From positions 186,001-250,000 of the forward strand of contig CAUYUJ010005047.1 in the NCBI GenBank assembly GCA_963575745.1: a stretch of DNA of 64,000 bases, given 5' to 3'. This document shows, piece by piece, positions 1 through 11,244 of this stretch. Every line of letters begins with the position of its first letter. Position 1 is the first letter of the stretch. The notes under the pieces were generated by a model. It searched no databases and was not told where the DNA came from. It was given only the letters and a program-made list of their open reading frames with translations. A program made the translations under genes and the position numbers. The DNA comes from Prorocentrum cordatum. Taxonomy: Eukaryota > Sar > Dinophyceae > Prorocentrales > Prorocentraceae.

Positions 1-28
1 AGCGTGCGGGTCATGTGGTCCACGTCGT

Positions 29-238
29 TCAGGAGGGACAGAAGCGCACAGACACAATTCGTCGTCGGTTCCCAGGGGAAGATGGGAGAATATGGGAAGT
101 GGGGGGGGGAAACGAAAACCCATAACATATAGGAGTCCGGTTGTTCGTGGGAGAAAAAGGGGAAACCCAGAAAAAGTGCCAGAGAGAACGAGTCCGATTA
201 TGTGTGTCTATTTATTTGTGTGTCCCTGGGCCCCTTCA
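29..238 (+). mobile_element. Family A TIR element, copy A1
   Basis: It begins TCAGGAGGG and ends CCCCTTCA. It carries the family landmarks: a CACAGACACAAT block, several ATATGGGA motifs and a 3' TGTGTCCC-GGCCCCTTCA end. The flanking 5-mers are GTCGT and ATTGT, which match at 3 of 5 positions and differ by two transitions. This suggests an older insertion than the copies with perfect duplications. Confidence 0.75.
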
Positions 239-516
239 ATTGTCAATGGACGTTCGCGGAATGATCCAGTAGTGCGTTCGATCCCCGTATGCGATGTTTG
301 TGCCTTGCACGGTCGCCCTCTGGGTGAGTCCAGTGGCATCTTCTCCTGACGGTATTGCTGGCTCCGACTCGCAGCGTCGCCAAGTTCCCCGGATTGGATT
401 GCAGCATTTTGCAGGTCCCGCAGGGCGCCGTGGCCGATCGGAGCCTCACCGTGTTTCGAGGCACGTGCTTGCCACTGGAGGAGCAGATTGGGCACTCAAA
501 ATCGAAGAAGAAAAAG

Positions 517-723
517 CGCCATAAACATAAACTTGTGGCGCTCCGCGCGGATTTCTTGAATCCGCACGCTCCGCGCGGATCTCTTGGATCCGCGCTGGGC
601 CCCCCCCCCGGCGGCGCCTCTGGCGACGCCCTTGGCGCGCTCCGCGTGCCAGGGAGGGGGGGTCCAGCGCAGATCCAAGAAATCCGTGCGAAGCGCCAAC
701 AGTTTATGTTTACGCCATTTTTT
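517..723. mobile_element. Family E palindromic element, copy E1
   Basis: Inverted arms contain CATAAACATAAA on the left and TTTATGTTTA on the right. Inside them GCGCGGATTTCTTG pairs with a right-arm AAGAAATCCGTGCG, around a GGCGGCGCC-rich core. Related copies lie at 3845-4098 and 11797-12199. The element is close to fully palindromic, so it has no clear strand. Confidence 0.7.
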
Positions 724-1214
724 CGTCCTCTAGCAAGGGAGAGGCAGACAGGGCAAAGCGAGCCCAGGAGGAGTGTGCTCTCCCCCACTCCCACCAGCCC
801 TCTGGCGAGCGAACAGAACACATACCTCCATACCCACAGGGGGGTCGGAGGGGGCTGTGGGTGCGTGATATCGGATAAGGGGTCCCCGCTCGAGTGGGAG
901 CCCATAGCCAGTCCTCCTTCCAACGACCCCCCTATGGGTATGGGCCTATGGGTTTGGGTGTGCGTTGTTCGCTCATCACTCTCCTCGTCCTTCTCATCCT
1001 GCTCCGCCTGCTACGCTGCGTTCCGGCCATCCGTCATCTCCGGATTCCCAAACGTGTTCGCCCCAATCGTAAGGATGGGAGGCGCCCGCTTCGTGGTTGG
1101 CCGCAGCTCGAAGTCCTTCGGGGGCCCACAAGGCTTGGGTTCGGTAATTCTATTACAGGGGGTCGATCGAGAAAACCCTCCGAAATCTTCCGAACATCTT
1201 CAGCAGGAAACTCA

Positions 1215-1930
1215 ACCTTGCCCAAATATTCAAAACATGTCTAAGCAAGCCTGAGAAACACTTCTAAATATCTCAAAGACCAAACCTGGAAAAATCTCAA
1301 CCCGAAAAAAAACATGAAACCGAATCTCAAGAACATCTCGAAGCAGAGCTATTGAAACACATATGCTTGATGCTTTGGCGGCCAGATTGAGCTTAGAATT
1401 TGTTTGTGGTTTGTTTTGTAAGTTTCCTAGGCCACCGGGGTTTGCATTTAGAGTTTTCCGGAGCTCGTCAGGCGGTCAGAAATGTATTGTTCGAGTTTAT
1501 TAGAGTTTGTTTTCATAGTTGTCTAGATTTGTTAATAGTTTTTAGAGTTTTCAGGCGTTTTGAGTTGTTCCAGATGTTTTAAAGTTTGTTGTTCAGAGTT
1601 TTTAGGCGTCTGGAGTTGTTTTGGAGAGTTTTCCCGTAGTTTTGTCCATACTTGTTTTAGAGTTTGTTTAGAGTTCTGTCTTTCAAGTTTTTCGGCTTAG
1701 AGCAGTCTTCAAGTTTATAGAGATGTTTGATACTTTGGTTTATAGAGATTGTTTGAAGTTTTTTGGGGTTTTGATATTTTCACAGGTGTTGGCTTAGAGT
1801 TGGTGTGACGTTCTTCGTAGGATTTGAGATTATCGCAGGCTTTGGCTTAGAGATGTTTGCAATTTGTTCTAGAGTTTAAGATTATCGCAGGGTTGGGCTT
1901 AGATATTGTGCGTGTTTTTAGAGTTTGAGT
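1215..1930. repeat. T-rich degenerate minisatellite region
   Basis: About 700 bases of TTTAGAGTTT/TTCAGAGTTT-type sequence. The words TAGAGTTT, GATTATCGCAGG and GGCTTAGA recur with loose spacing. The composition differs sharply from the GC-rich surroundings. No convincing reading frame is seen. Confidence 0.5.
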
Positions 1931-2221
1931 TTCTTCGCGCGATATGGCGGTGGACCGCTTGTAGTCGCTTTTGCCGAACCTAACTCCAGGATGGTCAGGG
2001 AAGGTACCACCGGCGGCAGATTTGTAGTCAGACACGCCAGTCGCCATGCCATTCGGGCTTCTGGTTGTGCGACCTCCATTGTACCAAGAGGGTACAAGAG
2101 ACCCCCCCTTTGACTGATGTAGTCCAGCAACACGTGCTTGGTGCCGATGGGTAAGTAGTCGCAGCCTGACCTAGGCCAAGGCGCATCGCGCATCGCGATC
2201 AAAATGACCTTGGTCGCAGGT

Positions 2222-2405
2222 GCGGTGCAAGTCCAGTCAACCCGCATAGTAAGGATGGGCATCCTTCCCAAGGGTACCCTTGCATCCTTACCTCCTCCGT
2301 CCATCCTTGGCCACTTTCGTTGGCCGCGCCCCGCTCGAAAAGCTTCGAAATGGGCGTCCAAGGCCGTTGCATCCTGATCGCGCATCGTTATGATACGGGA
2401 CAAGT
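2222..2405 (+). repeat. Family P dispersed repeat, copy P1
   Basis: It runs from CCCGCATAGTAAGGATGG through CAAGGGTACCCTTGCA (itself a palindromic word), CGTTGGCCGCGCCCC and CTCGAAAAGCTTCG, to TTGCATCCTGATCG. Three more copies lie at 2590-2775, 11245-11402 and 36958-37135, all in the same orientation. Confidence 0.75.
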
Positions 2406-2589
2406 CTATGGGAAGGTCAAGATTCTGCGCGGGTGCGCAACGAGGGTGCGTGGCACTCGGTTGCGAGGGTGCGGTGGGCGCGGAGGCACGTTTTGAAACC
2501 CTTGTGGGTCCCTGGGGAGGTCGCGTGAGACCGCCGCGGGTACTCAACAGGCGTGTGTTTTCCACTTGGGATTTGAGACCGACCCGGCA

Positions 2590-2775
2590 CTCGACCATTG
2601 TACAGTCTACCCGCATAGTAAGAATGGACAACATTCCCAAGGGTACCCTTGCAGCCTTGCCTCCTCGGCCCATCCTTTGCCACTCTCGTTGGCCGCGCCC
2701 CACTCGAAAAGCTTCGGAACGGCCTTCCAAGGCCCTTGCATCCTGATCGTGCACCCTTCTGATATGGGCCGACTG
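2590..2775 (+). repeat. Family P dispersed repeat, copy P2
   Basis: A second copy about 370 bases after P1, with the same ordered landmarks (CCGCATAGTAAGAATGG, GGGTACCCTTGCAG, CTCGAAAAGCTTCGG, CATCCTGATCG). P1 and P2 may be one local duplication. Confidence 0.75.
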
Positions 2776-2857
2776 CAGCCCGCCGCAAGCGCCATTTTTT
2801 TTGACAAATTATGCAACGAGCCCGCCGCAGGCGTTGATTTTTTCTTCAAACCAATGT

Positions 2858-3112
2858 GGATCGGTCGCGGGTGGGTCGCGGGTGGGTCGCGGGTGGGTCG
2901 CGGGGTAAGTCGCGGGTGGGTCGCAAGTGGGTTGCGGGTGGGTCGCGGGTGGGTCGCCGAATGGGTCGCGAGATGGGTCGCAAGCGGGTCGCGGGGTGGG
3001 TCGCGGGTGGGTCGCGGGTGGGTCGCGGGTGGTCGCGGGTTGGGTCGCGGGGTGGTTCTCGTGGTGGGTCGCGGGGTGGGTCGCGGGGTGGGTCGCGGGC
3101 CGGTCACAGGGT
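2858..3112 (+). repeat. 11-bp minisatellite (GGGTCGCGGGT)
   Basis: More than 20 head-to-tail copies of GGGTCGCGGGT, with variants GGGTCGCGGGG and single-base slips. Every forward frame reads as low-complexity Gly/Val/Ser/Arg/Trp. I treat those frames as artefacts of the array. Confidence 0.9.
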
Positions 3113-3118
3113 GGACGA

Positions 3119-3182
3119 CGACAACAACCAACAACAACAACAACAACAACAACAACAAGAACAACAACAACAACCACAACAA
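3119..3182. repeat. (CAA)n microsatellite
   Basis: CAA/ACA triplets directly follow the 11-bp minisatellite. They would read as Gln or Asn runs, but there is no flanking gene. Confidence 0.9.
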
Positions 3183-3261
3183 GCAGAATCTTCACCACGG
3201 ATCTTCACTTCAGCCACGCACCCAGGGACAATGCATGACCCTTCGGGCCTCCTCACTCTGA

Positions 3262-3335
3262 TAATGTGTTGTTCCCAACCATCCTGTTGGGTCCTCGTTT
3301 TGAAGAGACAGCACCCCGCGAGCCTCCCTCCCCCA
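3262..3335 (-). repeat. Tail segment of the 77-bp-array element family
   Basis: It contains CCAACCATCCTGTTGGGTCC, then TCGTTTTGAAGAGACAGC. This is the reverse complement of the segment at 34205-34262 that follows the 77-bp array. A related piece lies at 57535-57590. No 77-bp monomer is attached here. Confidence 0.6.
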
Positions 3336-3464
3336 CTCCGCATCCTCCCCCTCCACCCCCTCCTTACTTCTGCTCTCCGCATCAGTCTACCGAAAATCTG
3401 GATCTCCAGTTCCAGTACTCTTTGCTGAATTCCCGAGGCTGCGGTAGCCGTTGGGAGCGCTGGC

Positions 3465-3620
3465 GACTCTGGAGGAGGAGGAGGCGGAGGAGGAGGAGGG
3501 GGAGGAGGAGGAGGAGGAGGAGGAGGAGGAGGAGGAGGAGGGGGAGGAGGAGGAGGAGGAGGAGGAGGAGGAGGGGGAGGAGGGGGAGTAGGAGGAGGAG
3601 GAGGAGGAGGAGGAGGAGGA
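3465..3620. repeat. (GGA)n array
   Basis: About 155 bases of GGA triplets with occasional GGGGGA interruptions. The long reading frames through it encode only poly-Gly/Arg or, on the reverse strand, poly-Pro/Ser/Leu. I do not call them as genes. Confidence 0.95.
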
Positions 3621-3844
3621 ATTCGCTGGAATTCGCTGGGCGCTTGCCGAGGGAGGGGCCTCGAGCGCCGCGGCGTCGTGCCTGCGTCCTGCGCCTCTCG
3701 GCACGCGCGGCGCCCCCTCCTCGCCTGCCCTCTTCCTCTGCCGGGGGGGCGGGGGGGGAGGCTTTCTCCGCAGCCACCGCCTGGGGGATCGACCTTCGCG
3801 GACCTGCACAGGCGATGTGGACACGTTCGGTCCTCGCGAGGGGG

Positions 3845-4098
3845 GAAGGCAGGGCTTCTCATGAGCACCCCTGCTTCTTTGCAGGCGAGGCCCTGCCATA
3901 ATTGGGGAACAAAACGTGACATAAACATAAAAACTCGGAGGCCCGCGCGGATCTCTCGGGTCGGCGCGGGGGCCCCCCCGGCGGCGCCTCCGGCGCCGCC
4001 CCTGGCGCGCTCCGCGCGCCAGGGAGGGGGGTCCAGCGCCGATCCGGGAAATCCGCGCGGACCTCCGAGTTTTTATGTTTATGCAATTTTTTGTTCCC
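3845..4098. mobile_element. Family E palindromic element, copy E2, with conserved left flank
   Basis: TIR ends are GGGGAACAAAA on the left and TTTTTTGTTCCCC on the right. Inside are CATAAACATAAAAACTCGG and its mirror CCGAGTTTTTATGTTTATG, around a GGCGGCGCCTCCGGCGCCG core. The left flank GAGCACCCCTGC-TCTTTGCAGGCGAGGCCC is shared with E3, so the mobile or duplicated unit is larger than the palindrome. Confidence 0.8.
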
Positions 4099-4289
4099 CT
4101 ATCTGGAGGCCAACATACATCCATATACACCGCCAAGTGGGGCACCAGGACGTCGGTTCCCAGGCGGTGGACGTGGATGGATCTCCGCCTCCCACGCTCT
4201 CCGGGAGGAGGGAGGACGAGAGAGAGGAGGGCGAGGAGTTTTGTATCTCGTCGTTCTCGTCGCTCTCCTTCACCGCCCAGAGTGCCGTT

Positions 4290-4500
4290 CTGATCCGATC
4301 GATCCCATTCGACATCGACTCCGGCTGGCCCGATTCGAGTCGACCGATTACTATATTTTTGGTCGATCCGATGCGCCCCGATGCTTGCCTGGCGCTGCAT
4401 GCTGACGCCGCCGATCCGACTCGATTTTTCGACTCCGGGCCGATGGTGGCCCGATGCGGTGCGCGGTCCGATCCGACCCGATGTTCCGATTCTCGATGCC
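4290..4500 (+). repeat. Degenerate GATCCGA/TCGACTCCG-rich tract
   Basis: The words CCGATCC, TCGACTCCG and CCGATTC recur irregularly. The tract resembles a decayed minisatellite. No gene is seen. Confidence 0.35.
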
Positions 4501-4555
4501 GGCTGTTCTTGCCCGTCCTCCTCCTACCCTCACCTCCCCCCTTCCTCTTCGGGTA

Positions 4556-5235
4556 GCTCGGGAGCAGGATCGACACGTTGGCGCTAGCAGCTGGAACAGG
4601 CTACAGTGGAGGCCCATGCCAAGAAACACCCTGCTTACCCCCAGGGTGCCCTGGGTTTCTTGGGTTTCGATGGTTTTGCCATGGGAAGCGTGGCGCTCCC
4701 ACACCAATAGTCCATGGACGTCCTGGGGTCTCAGGCTTGGGTTTCTTGTGGAAGGTTTCTTGTGGAAGGGCCCCTACTGTATCGGCACGTTGGCGCCAGC
4801 AGCTGGAGCAGGCTACAGTCGGGGCCCTGGAGAAGGAACCCTTTTTCGTTGGGGAGGGGCTCCGCGTTCCTCGAGTGTTTCACGGCTTGCCTCAGGCTGT
4901 TCGTATGTTCTCGACAGGGAATCGAAGGTTAACTTATGGAAAAAGGGGCCTCGCTCCTTCCTTTGGGTTCCTTCGGTCAACGCCCCGACTGTAGCTCGGG
5001 GGCAGCATCGACGCGTTGGCGCCGGCAGCTGTTGAACAGGCTACGGTGGGGGCGTTTGCCAAGAAACCACTTGGATTTTGCCAGGGTGCCCTGGGTTTCT
5101 TGGATTTCGATGTGCCCCCAACATGATCTTGGCGATTTTCGATCGACAAAGCTGGGTTTTCACCGAACAAGTCGCGGATTTCAGGGTTGGGTGTCTGGCG
5201 GAGATTTCTTGTGGCCGAGCCCCCACTGTGGTGCA
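4556..5235 (+). repeat. Family Q direct repeats (~230-bp type, three decayed units)
   Basis: Units carry CACGTTGGCGC-AGCAGCTGGA, CAGGCTACAGT, GGGTGCCCTGGGTTTCTTGG and GGTTTCTTGTGG. They start near 4570, 4785 and 5010. A fourth relative is at 39880-40110. Spacing and sequence are degenerate. Confidence 0.6.
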
Positions 5236-5356
5236 GGGTCTCCTCCCCTTCGTTCTCCGCCCCGTCTCGGTGACATGTCTGGACGGGCTTTTTTGGGGCA
5301 CGCCCGCAGCGGGCCTCGGAGAGTCGAGGCTGCGCACCGCTTCCCATCCTCGAGCG

Positions 5357-5472
5357 TATCCCTATCCCTAAGATTGCCACGCCAAGAAGGCGATGACCAT
5401 CTTAGGGATCCGCCCTCAAAAGATAAGGGAATCCCTAAGATTGGCATCGTGATGAGGAGGTGCCCAGCGTAG
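5357..5472 (-). mobile_element. Family I TIR element, copy I1
   Basis: The ends are CCTATCCCTAAG-type. Internal direct and inverted copies of ATCTTAGGGAT/ATCCCTAAGAT give at least four related words. It is the reverse complement of I2 (25508-25632). I3 is at 56170-56300. Confidence 0.7.
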
Positions 5473-5597
5473 GCTGGTAAACTGCTGGTAAACTGCTTCT
5501 GCCATCACCGTGTGAACACGTGTGGGATTCCCTTGTCGATGATGTCATGTCTCCTACGTAGAGTCTTTGCTTTCCTTGATGCTGTGATTTCTGAGCC

Positions 5598-5772
5598 CCC
5601 CTCCTCATCCATCCATCCTTCATCCTCCCTTCTCCATCCATCCTTCATCCATCCTCCTTCCTCCCTCCTCCCGTATCCCTCCTCTCTTCTCAATCCTCCA
5701 TCCTCCCTCCTTCCTGCTTCCTCCCCCACCTCCTCCCTCCTCCATCACTCCTCCATCATCCGTCCTCCCTCC
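5598..5772. repeat. (TCC)/(ATCC)-rich array
   Basis: CATCCATCCTTCATCC followed by CTCCTCCATCC-type repeats. Pyrimidines predominate on the + strand. No gene is seen. Confidence 0.9.
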
Positions 5773-5785
5773 GATGGCGCGGAAC

Positions 5786-6268
5786 TGGTGACGATGGCGT
5801 TGTTCTTGCATCCGCGTTTGCCTGGTGCGCGTGCCCACAAGGCGCAGGCGGTCGACACCGCCGCCAGGGACAACGAGAAGAGTATTCTAGACGAGGTGGT
5901 TGTCCTGCGTTGCCTTCTGTGGAGAGGCGTTCAGTTTTGGCTTCTCAAGGGCGTCCTGGAGAGTGTCCTGAGGGATGGGGGTTTGAAGGGGTATATTTGA
6001 TGCCCTCGTCGGAGGGAGTTCGGATATGCGACAGCTGTGAGGTGCCTCCTGAGGCAGTGCTGGGCCATCCTGTCGGCCTCGGTGGCCTGCATCGGCCGTC
6101 TTGGATACCTCTGAGGGCGAGCGCCAGGGAGGCATCCTTGCGCTTGGGGAGATCCGTGAGGAGGAGGGAGGCGTGCGACAGTCTGTGGCCCCACCCAGAA
6201 GACGTGCAGAATTTAGCAGGCAGCACTCGTCATCCTACTGCGCCTCCACGTACCAAGGAGGGCATATA
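5786..6268. other. Ambiguous open interval, no confident gene
   Basis: Both strands carry short open frames with mixed composition. One example is a + segment at 5786-6000 with GARAHKAQAVDTAARDNEKS. No splice pattern or family match lets me choose a strand, so it is recorded as possible exon debris only. Confidence 0.2.
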
Positions 6269-6274
6269 ACAGCA

Positions 6275-6316
<42 letters not shown>

Positions 6317-6318
6317 TT
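6269..6318. repeat. (CT)n(AT)n microsatellite
   Basis: CTCTCTCT runs directly into about 26 bases of TATATATA. Confidence 0.95.
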
Positions 6319-6734
6319 ATTCCGTCGTTTCTGCAATCGGTATTTCCCGTGATCGGCCTTGTTCCAGGCTAGCGGCGGGGCACACGTGCGCTTGGGATGC
6401 AAAAGTGGGGTTGCTTGCTCACGCCCCTCGAAAAGGCGCCTCTAGTTGGCGCCACGTGCTGAGGTATGCTGCGCCATCGCCGTATCATAAACCTCGGCAT
6501 GTGGTTGTACACGAAGCCGCTTGAAGCAGTGCGCTCGCGCATGGAAGTTCTCCGTGGCCGCGCGAAAGTACACAACATTTGCGCTTGCTCAGAGCTCAAT
6601 GGGTAGACTGAGTTCAAGTTGAAGCCGTCCGAGTTTCACGTTCCCGCATCTGTGGAGGGGTAGCCTTTGAAGAACACATTCCTGAACTTCTCGCTATATG
6701 GTTCTAAGTTTAATGCTTCCTGGGGTGTTACCTG

Positions 6735-7235
6735 GCACCGTGGCCCCGTCGCCAGATTCGTCGCGGTCACGGCGCGAAATGTGCACCCGTTCCCTTTCGA
6801 GGATGTTGTTGTTCAGATCAAGTTCAAAACACCGCTCACGCACTTCGTGCCTGATGGGCTCCCAGAGGCTTCTGGCTGAGGCCCTATTCGACAAAATCCC
6901 CCCCCCCGCAAAAGTTTTCAGTTTACAGGGAAGATGGTTCATGGAGCCCGAGTTCAGCGCACCCCTCACTCACGTCGTGCCACATGGTCTTCGATAGGCT
7001 CTCCCTTGTGAGGGGGCGGGAACCTCGTTCGACACACTCTTGACGCACGTCATGCCCCAGAGGCTTTCAGCTTGCGTCCATTATGTCTCAAGGGAGCTAC
7101 TCTGGGTTACTTGTAGGTACAGATCCCTCGCGCTTTCTGCCCAATGGGCCCCGAGAGCCCTCAGCTGGTGTCCGAATCAGCTCTAGGGAGCCACACTTCG
7201 ACCCCCCGCACACACTTCGTGCATCATACCCCCCC
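6735..7235 (+). repeat. Degenerate ~100-bp repeat tract
   Basis: Phrases such as CTCACGCACTTCGTGCC followed by ATGGG-CCAGAGGCTT recur near 6835, 6967, 7038 and 7210 with irregular spacing. This looks like an old tandem repeat. An open segment at 6667-6879 overlaps it, and I do not trust it as a gene. Confidence 0.35.
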
Positions 7236-7299
7236 GACCGCTCAAAAGAGCCTTGATCCGGCACGCGTCCTATGTCCGCCAAGACGGCCCCAACACGGC

Positions 7300-8060
7300 C
7301 CAACATCAGCCCACTGCAACTTCAGCATTCCACCAGCACATCTAAGAGCTTTCCAAGTTGCCTCAAGACTGCCCGAGGAGTGAACGCCCCAAGAGGCTCC
7401 ACGAAACGCCCACGGCATGGATCCAAGATGGGACTGGAGGTTTGCACGGTGTCTCCGATGGGGTTCCAGATGCATCCACGTCCGCCCCTTTACGGCTCCA
7501 AAATTGCCGAAGGTTCCCTCCAGGAAAATCAACATGATTGAGCCCTCACAGGTCCACAACGTACTGTGGGTACATAAGAGTTTCACCGTTCCAGGTCTCA
7601 GAGGTCCAGCAATCGCGTCGTGGACGTATGCGGTTGGAGCCGCTGCGCGCGCGGCGGCCCCGGCCCCATCTGGCGCGGCAGTTGCAGCATGCACCGCGCT
7701 CGAAGAGGCGAGGATCTCTGTGCGCGCGGCCTCCGCGGCCCGCTCAGCATGAGCACCGACGCCAGGGCTGGAGGGGCCAGGGCCGCCGCGCGCGCGGCGG
7801 TCGTGGCTCAATTTGGTTTGGGAGCACCTGTGTCCGCCCCAGCGATACCCGAGAGTTGCCCAGAGGATGGATTGAACGCGCAGAGCTGGTCTGTCACCCC
7901 GTCCCCCCTCTCCCCCCGAAACAGCACAATCGCCCCCAAACCGATGGGCTTGGGGAGTGGCAGACAGACGTTCCCTATCCCCCACGCCTGGGCCGAAGGG
8001 GTCGGCGAACTTGTATGGACGTTCGTTTTCTCTTCCGGCTCAGTCTCGATTATCTTGTGC
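7300..8060. other. No confident feature
   Basis: GC-rich sequence with GCGCGCGGCGGCC words. Overlapping frames are open on both strands, consistent with base composition. No gene is supported. Confidence 0.3.
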
Positions 8061-8079
8061 TGTGTGTTTGTGTGCTGTT

Positions 8080-8150
8080 TCTCTCTTTCTCTCTCGTTTT
8101 CTCTCTCTCTCTCTCTCTATCTTTCTCTCTTTCTTGTTTTCTATGTCTAT
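8080..8150. repeat. CT-rich microsatellite
   Basis: TTTCTCTCTCTCTCTC-type run; the frames through it read as poly-Ser/Leu. Confidence 0.85.
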
Positions 8151-8654
8151 TTCGTTATGTGGTTTTCTATGCGGATAAGCGTTGGCGTGGCAAGATTGGT
8201 CGCAGATTGAGCTCGACTGCGGGTAAGCGCCGAGTTGCGCATGACGATGTTTAACATTCGTATCATTCGTTTTCGTGTTGTAGCATCAGTTTTCGTGTTC
8301 CATCACACACACTTCTCTGGGCCTCGGGCATTTTTTATATGCTTGCGCGCGTGCGCCGTGGCGCCCGCGAAGCACGGCCGCATGGGAGCGGCTGCAAGGG
8401 GAGGGCCAGGCTCGGGCTCGAGCTGCCCGGGTGTGCCTCGGGCACGGAGCGCCCCGAACGGGGCCCTCGACGGCGACAGCGCCGCCGCGGGCGCCCGCTG
8501 GCGAGCTGGGCCGGCCTACTGCTGCCGCGGAGCCCGCAGGCCGCGCAGGCCGCGCCCCAGCGCGCACCTTCGCGCGCACGCGGCGGCGGCCCGGCGGATC
8601 GCTTGCGTGCGCGAGCCCTCCCCGTGGGCTGCTGCGGGGGGGCTCGTGAGTCAC

Positions 8655-8942
8655 CAGGAGGAGGAGGAGGAGGAGGAGGAGGAGGAGGAGGAGGAGGAGA
8701 GGGGAGGAGGAGGAGGAGGAGCAGGAGGGGGGGAGGAGGAGGCGGAGGAGGGGGAGGAGGAGGCGGAGGAGGAGGGAGGAGGAGGAGGGGCGGAGGAGGA
8801 GGAGGAGGAGGGGGAGGAGGAGGCGGAGGAGGAGGAGGAGGAGGAGGAGGGGGAGGAGGAGGCGGAGGAGGGGGAGGGGAGGAGGAGGAGGGAGGAGGAT
8901 GTGGAGGAGGAGGAGGAGGAGGAGGAGAGGGAGGGAGGAGGA
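8655..8942. repeat. (GGA)n array, ~290 bp
   Basis: Almost pure GGA/GGGGGA/GGC triplets. It lies directly beside D1. Confidence 0.95.
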
Positions 8943-8944
8943 CC

Positions 8945-9113
8945 CACTAAAGCAACCCAACCCAACCCGAAGGCCTCGCTTCGCCCTCCATTTCCGGGGG
9001 AAGGGGGGGGGGCGGGGAACATTTTGAAAAACACACGCGGAACCCGTATACCCCCCCCAACCAACCCGAAATTCGGGTCTTCGGGTTGGGGTTGCGGTGG
9101 TCAGGCAGGTCGT
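8945..9113 (+). mobile_element. Family D TIR element, copy D1 (diverged)
   Basis: It shares AACCCAACCCGAAGGCCTCG on the left and CGAAATTCGGGTCTTCGGGT on the right with D2 and D3. The outermost bases have diverged, so the target duplication cannot be read. Confidence 0.65.
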
Positions 9114-9319
9114 CCGTGCGCACGAGCTTCTTAGGAGGGGAGGGGCCGCGCCGCTGCAGAGAGCTGGCTGCTTCACGTGCCCTCGTCGTGGCCGCCGCCC
9201 GGTGGTGGCCGCGCCTGGGCCGGCCCCTGCGGGGGCCGAGCGGTCTCCCAGGTGGACCTGAAGATGCGGGCGGACCTCGAGAAGCAGGATGGGGACGGAC
9301 GAACGGGGGGACACTCACC

Positions 9320-9514
9320 TCGGGCCGGACGAAAGGGGGGGATTGGGAAAGGGAGGGGTACGAAATCTGCTGCATGCGGCTGGTTTCGGCTCCACCGAGG
9401 GGCCCATTCCTCGATGCATGGCCGCCTCCGGCGCCAGGAGGCGCCGGGAAAATCAGCCACGTGAGCTGATTCTCAAACCCCCCATTTGCTATCCCCCCCT
9501 TTCGCCCAGCCCGA
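9320..9514 (+). mobile_element. Family C TIR element, copy C1
   Basis: TIR TCGGGCCGGACGAAAGGGG on the left and CCTTTCGCCCAGCCCGA on the right. The core includes TGCATGCGGCTGGTTTCGGC and GGCGCCAGGAGGCGCC. The flanking 5-mers are TCACC (9315-9319) and TTACC (9515-9519), a 4/5 match. Confidence 0.8.
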
Positions 9515-9874
9515 TTACCGGCCTGCAGCATACACGCCGGTCGTTGAAAGCGGGTATGTTTGGATCCCCAGATCCCAATCTACTTCAGGCGCCTTCCTAC
9601 TTCAAGAGCCGATACGTGTTTGCTGTGTTTTGTTACTCTCTGGGAGAGACTGGGCCCAGTCTACTTGATCCGCCTTCCCAGTTCATGTTTTTACCTACTT
9701 CCTCCGACCGACGTGTACCGGCCTGAAGCATACCCCCATCCCCATTCCGACATCGCCCGATTCGAGTGCCGATCTTCAGGATCCCCTCAGCTTGCTTCTG
9801 AAGGCGAAGCCCTGAGATCGTCATCGCAGTTTGGCTCGCCAGCCCCAGGGTCTGGGATAGGGATCAGTTCGTGG

Positions 9875-10016
9875 GTGGCGAGGGACTGGGAAAAAGGGTG
9901 GGGCCGATACATGTTGGGTGCAGCCAGTTTCGGGCCCGCCTCCGGGTGCCCTCTTCGATGCGTGGTCGCCCCTGGCATGGGGGGAGGGAGGCTACCAGGA
10001 AAGCAGTGCCTGAAGT
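9875..10016 (+). mobile_element. Decayed Family C relative
   Basis: It contains GCAGCCAGTTTCGGGCCCGC and CTCTTCGATGCGTGGTCGCC, in the same order as the Family C core. TIRs are not recognisable. Confidence 0.4.
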
Positions 10017-10107
10017 TTGATTCGCCGCCCCCCTCTATGTTAATTACTTCGGCGGCGAAATCCAAACCCTGCCCTCGCCTGTCAACGATGTCAGGCAACT
10101 GGACGGG

Positions 10108-10168
10108 CGGCGGGGGTAGGGTTGGAACTCGTCAAACACGTCACGAAATCCGAATCCTACCCCCGCCT
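10108..10168. repeat. Short inverted repeat
   Basis: GGCGGGGGTAGG on the left pairs with CCTACCCCCGCC on the right. Further pairing inside is interrupted (GACGTGTTTGACG-type). Confidence 0.55.
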
Positions 10169-11244
10169 CCCATGGATTCAGGTAAACCGGTGGTTGCGGG
10201 GGGGGGAGTTCGGATGTCGCCATCGAATCTCTCCCTTTCGTCGGACCCGACAGGAGAAGATCGCCCTTCTGCAAAAGCAGCGCGAGGTCAGGATCGAGGA
10301 GATTCCCACGCGCGCGCTTTCTTTGTTCGCACGTGCCCGCCCCGCAAGCCCTTGCCGCTGTCGGGCCATGATTGGTGTGTTCCTGGGATTTGGGCTTGGA
10401 GTTCCTGACGGAGCATGAGGAAGAGGGGGGGGAGAGGATGAGGAGGAGAAGAGGGGGAGATGAAGTGAGAGGGAGAGGAGTATGATGGGGGGAAGAGGCC
10501 GAGGAGGATAATTGTTTTTGTATGCGCCTTGGAAGCGATCATTGTCCATAGTTTTGGTCCAGATCGGAATGAGGAGGTGCACATGGATGAGGACGAGAAG
10601 GAGGCCACACATCTGATGCCCTGGCACCACGGAGCCTGCTCGTAGTGCATCGTTATGTTTATTATTGGCGCTTTCGAGTTGCTAGCCTCGTGCGCGTGTC
10701 TCGACAATGCAGCCTTGGATCGAGCACCGAGGATGAGTGTGGCGGAATTGAATGAGGAACGGGGCTGAGAAGGAAGGGGGAAGAAAGAGGGAGGGGGGAG
10801 GAGGGCGGAGGAGGACCAGAGTGGAGGAAGATTGAGATGAGGCAGACGCGGCGAGTTGGCCCCTTCCGCCCATGCTGCTCGCGCGTGAGGCATTCGCGAG
10901 GTCGATACTCGGCTGGGCTTCGAGGGGGCCGTGTCGCTTGGGTCTCCTTTTCTTCTTTCGTGGAGAAAGGCGAAGGCCTCTTCTGCCTTCATCCCCCTTG
11001 CCGGGAAAGAGGTGGGGGCCTCCGAGTCTAATCTAGGAGTCTGCGCTGAAGCTGCCCTTGGCACTGACGCGCGCAAGAAAGTGGTGCGATCCCTAAGAGG
11101 GTCAACCCACTGCCCAGCAGAGCTTGAGTCGAGCTGAGGGGGGAGGACACGATCTTTCAAATACGCGCTGCGTGCCGCTGTTGTGATTCGCGCATGTGTT
11201 GCTCATCAGGTTGTGTCGGAAAAGGCACGAGTCGGTCGGCCCTC

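Noticed and set aside
29-238. Family A as a solo LTR (5-bp duplications, CA end)
   Set aside because: The element starts TC rather than TG and has imperfect inverted termini. No primer-binding site, internal region or LTR pair is seen; a DNA-type element fits better, although this is not proved.
3104-3928. Long Pro-, Ser-, Gly- or Glu-rich frames over GGA/TCC arrays (also at 8.3-9.3, 22-24.5, 26.1-26.9, 36-38 and 40 kb)
   Set aside because: Homopolymeric translation of triplet arrays in every frame and on both strands; not evidence of proteins.
6667-6879. 70-codon open frame with protein-like composition
   Set aside because: It overlaps a degenerate direct-repeat tract and has no splice or homology support.
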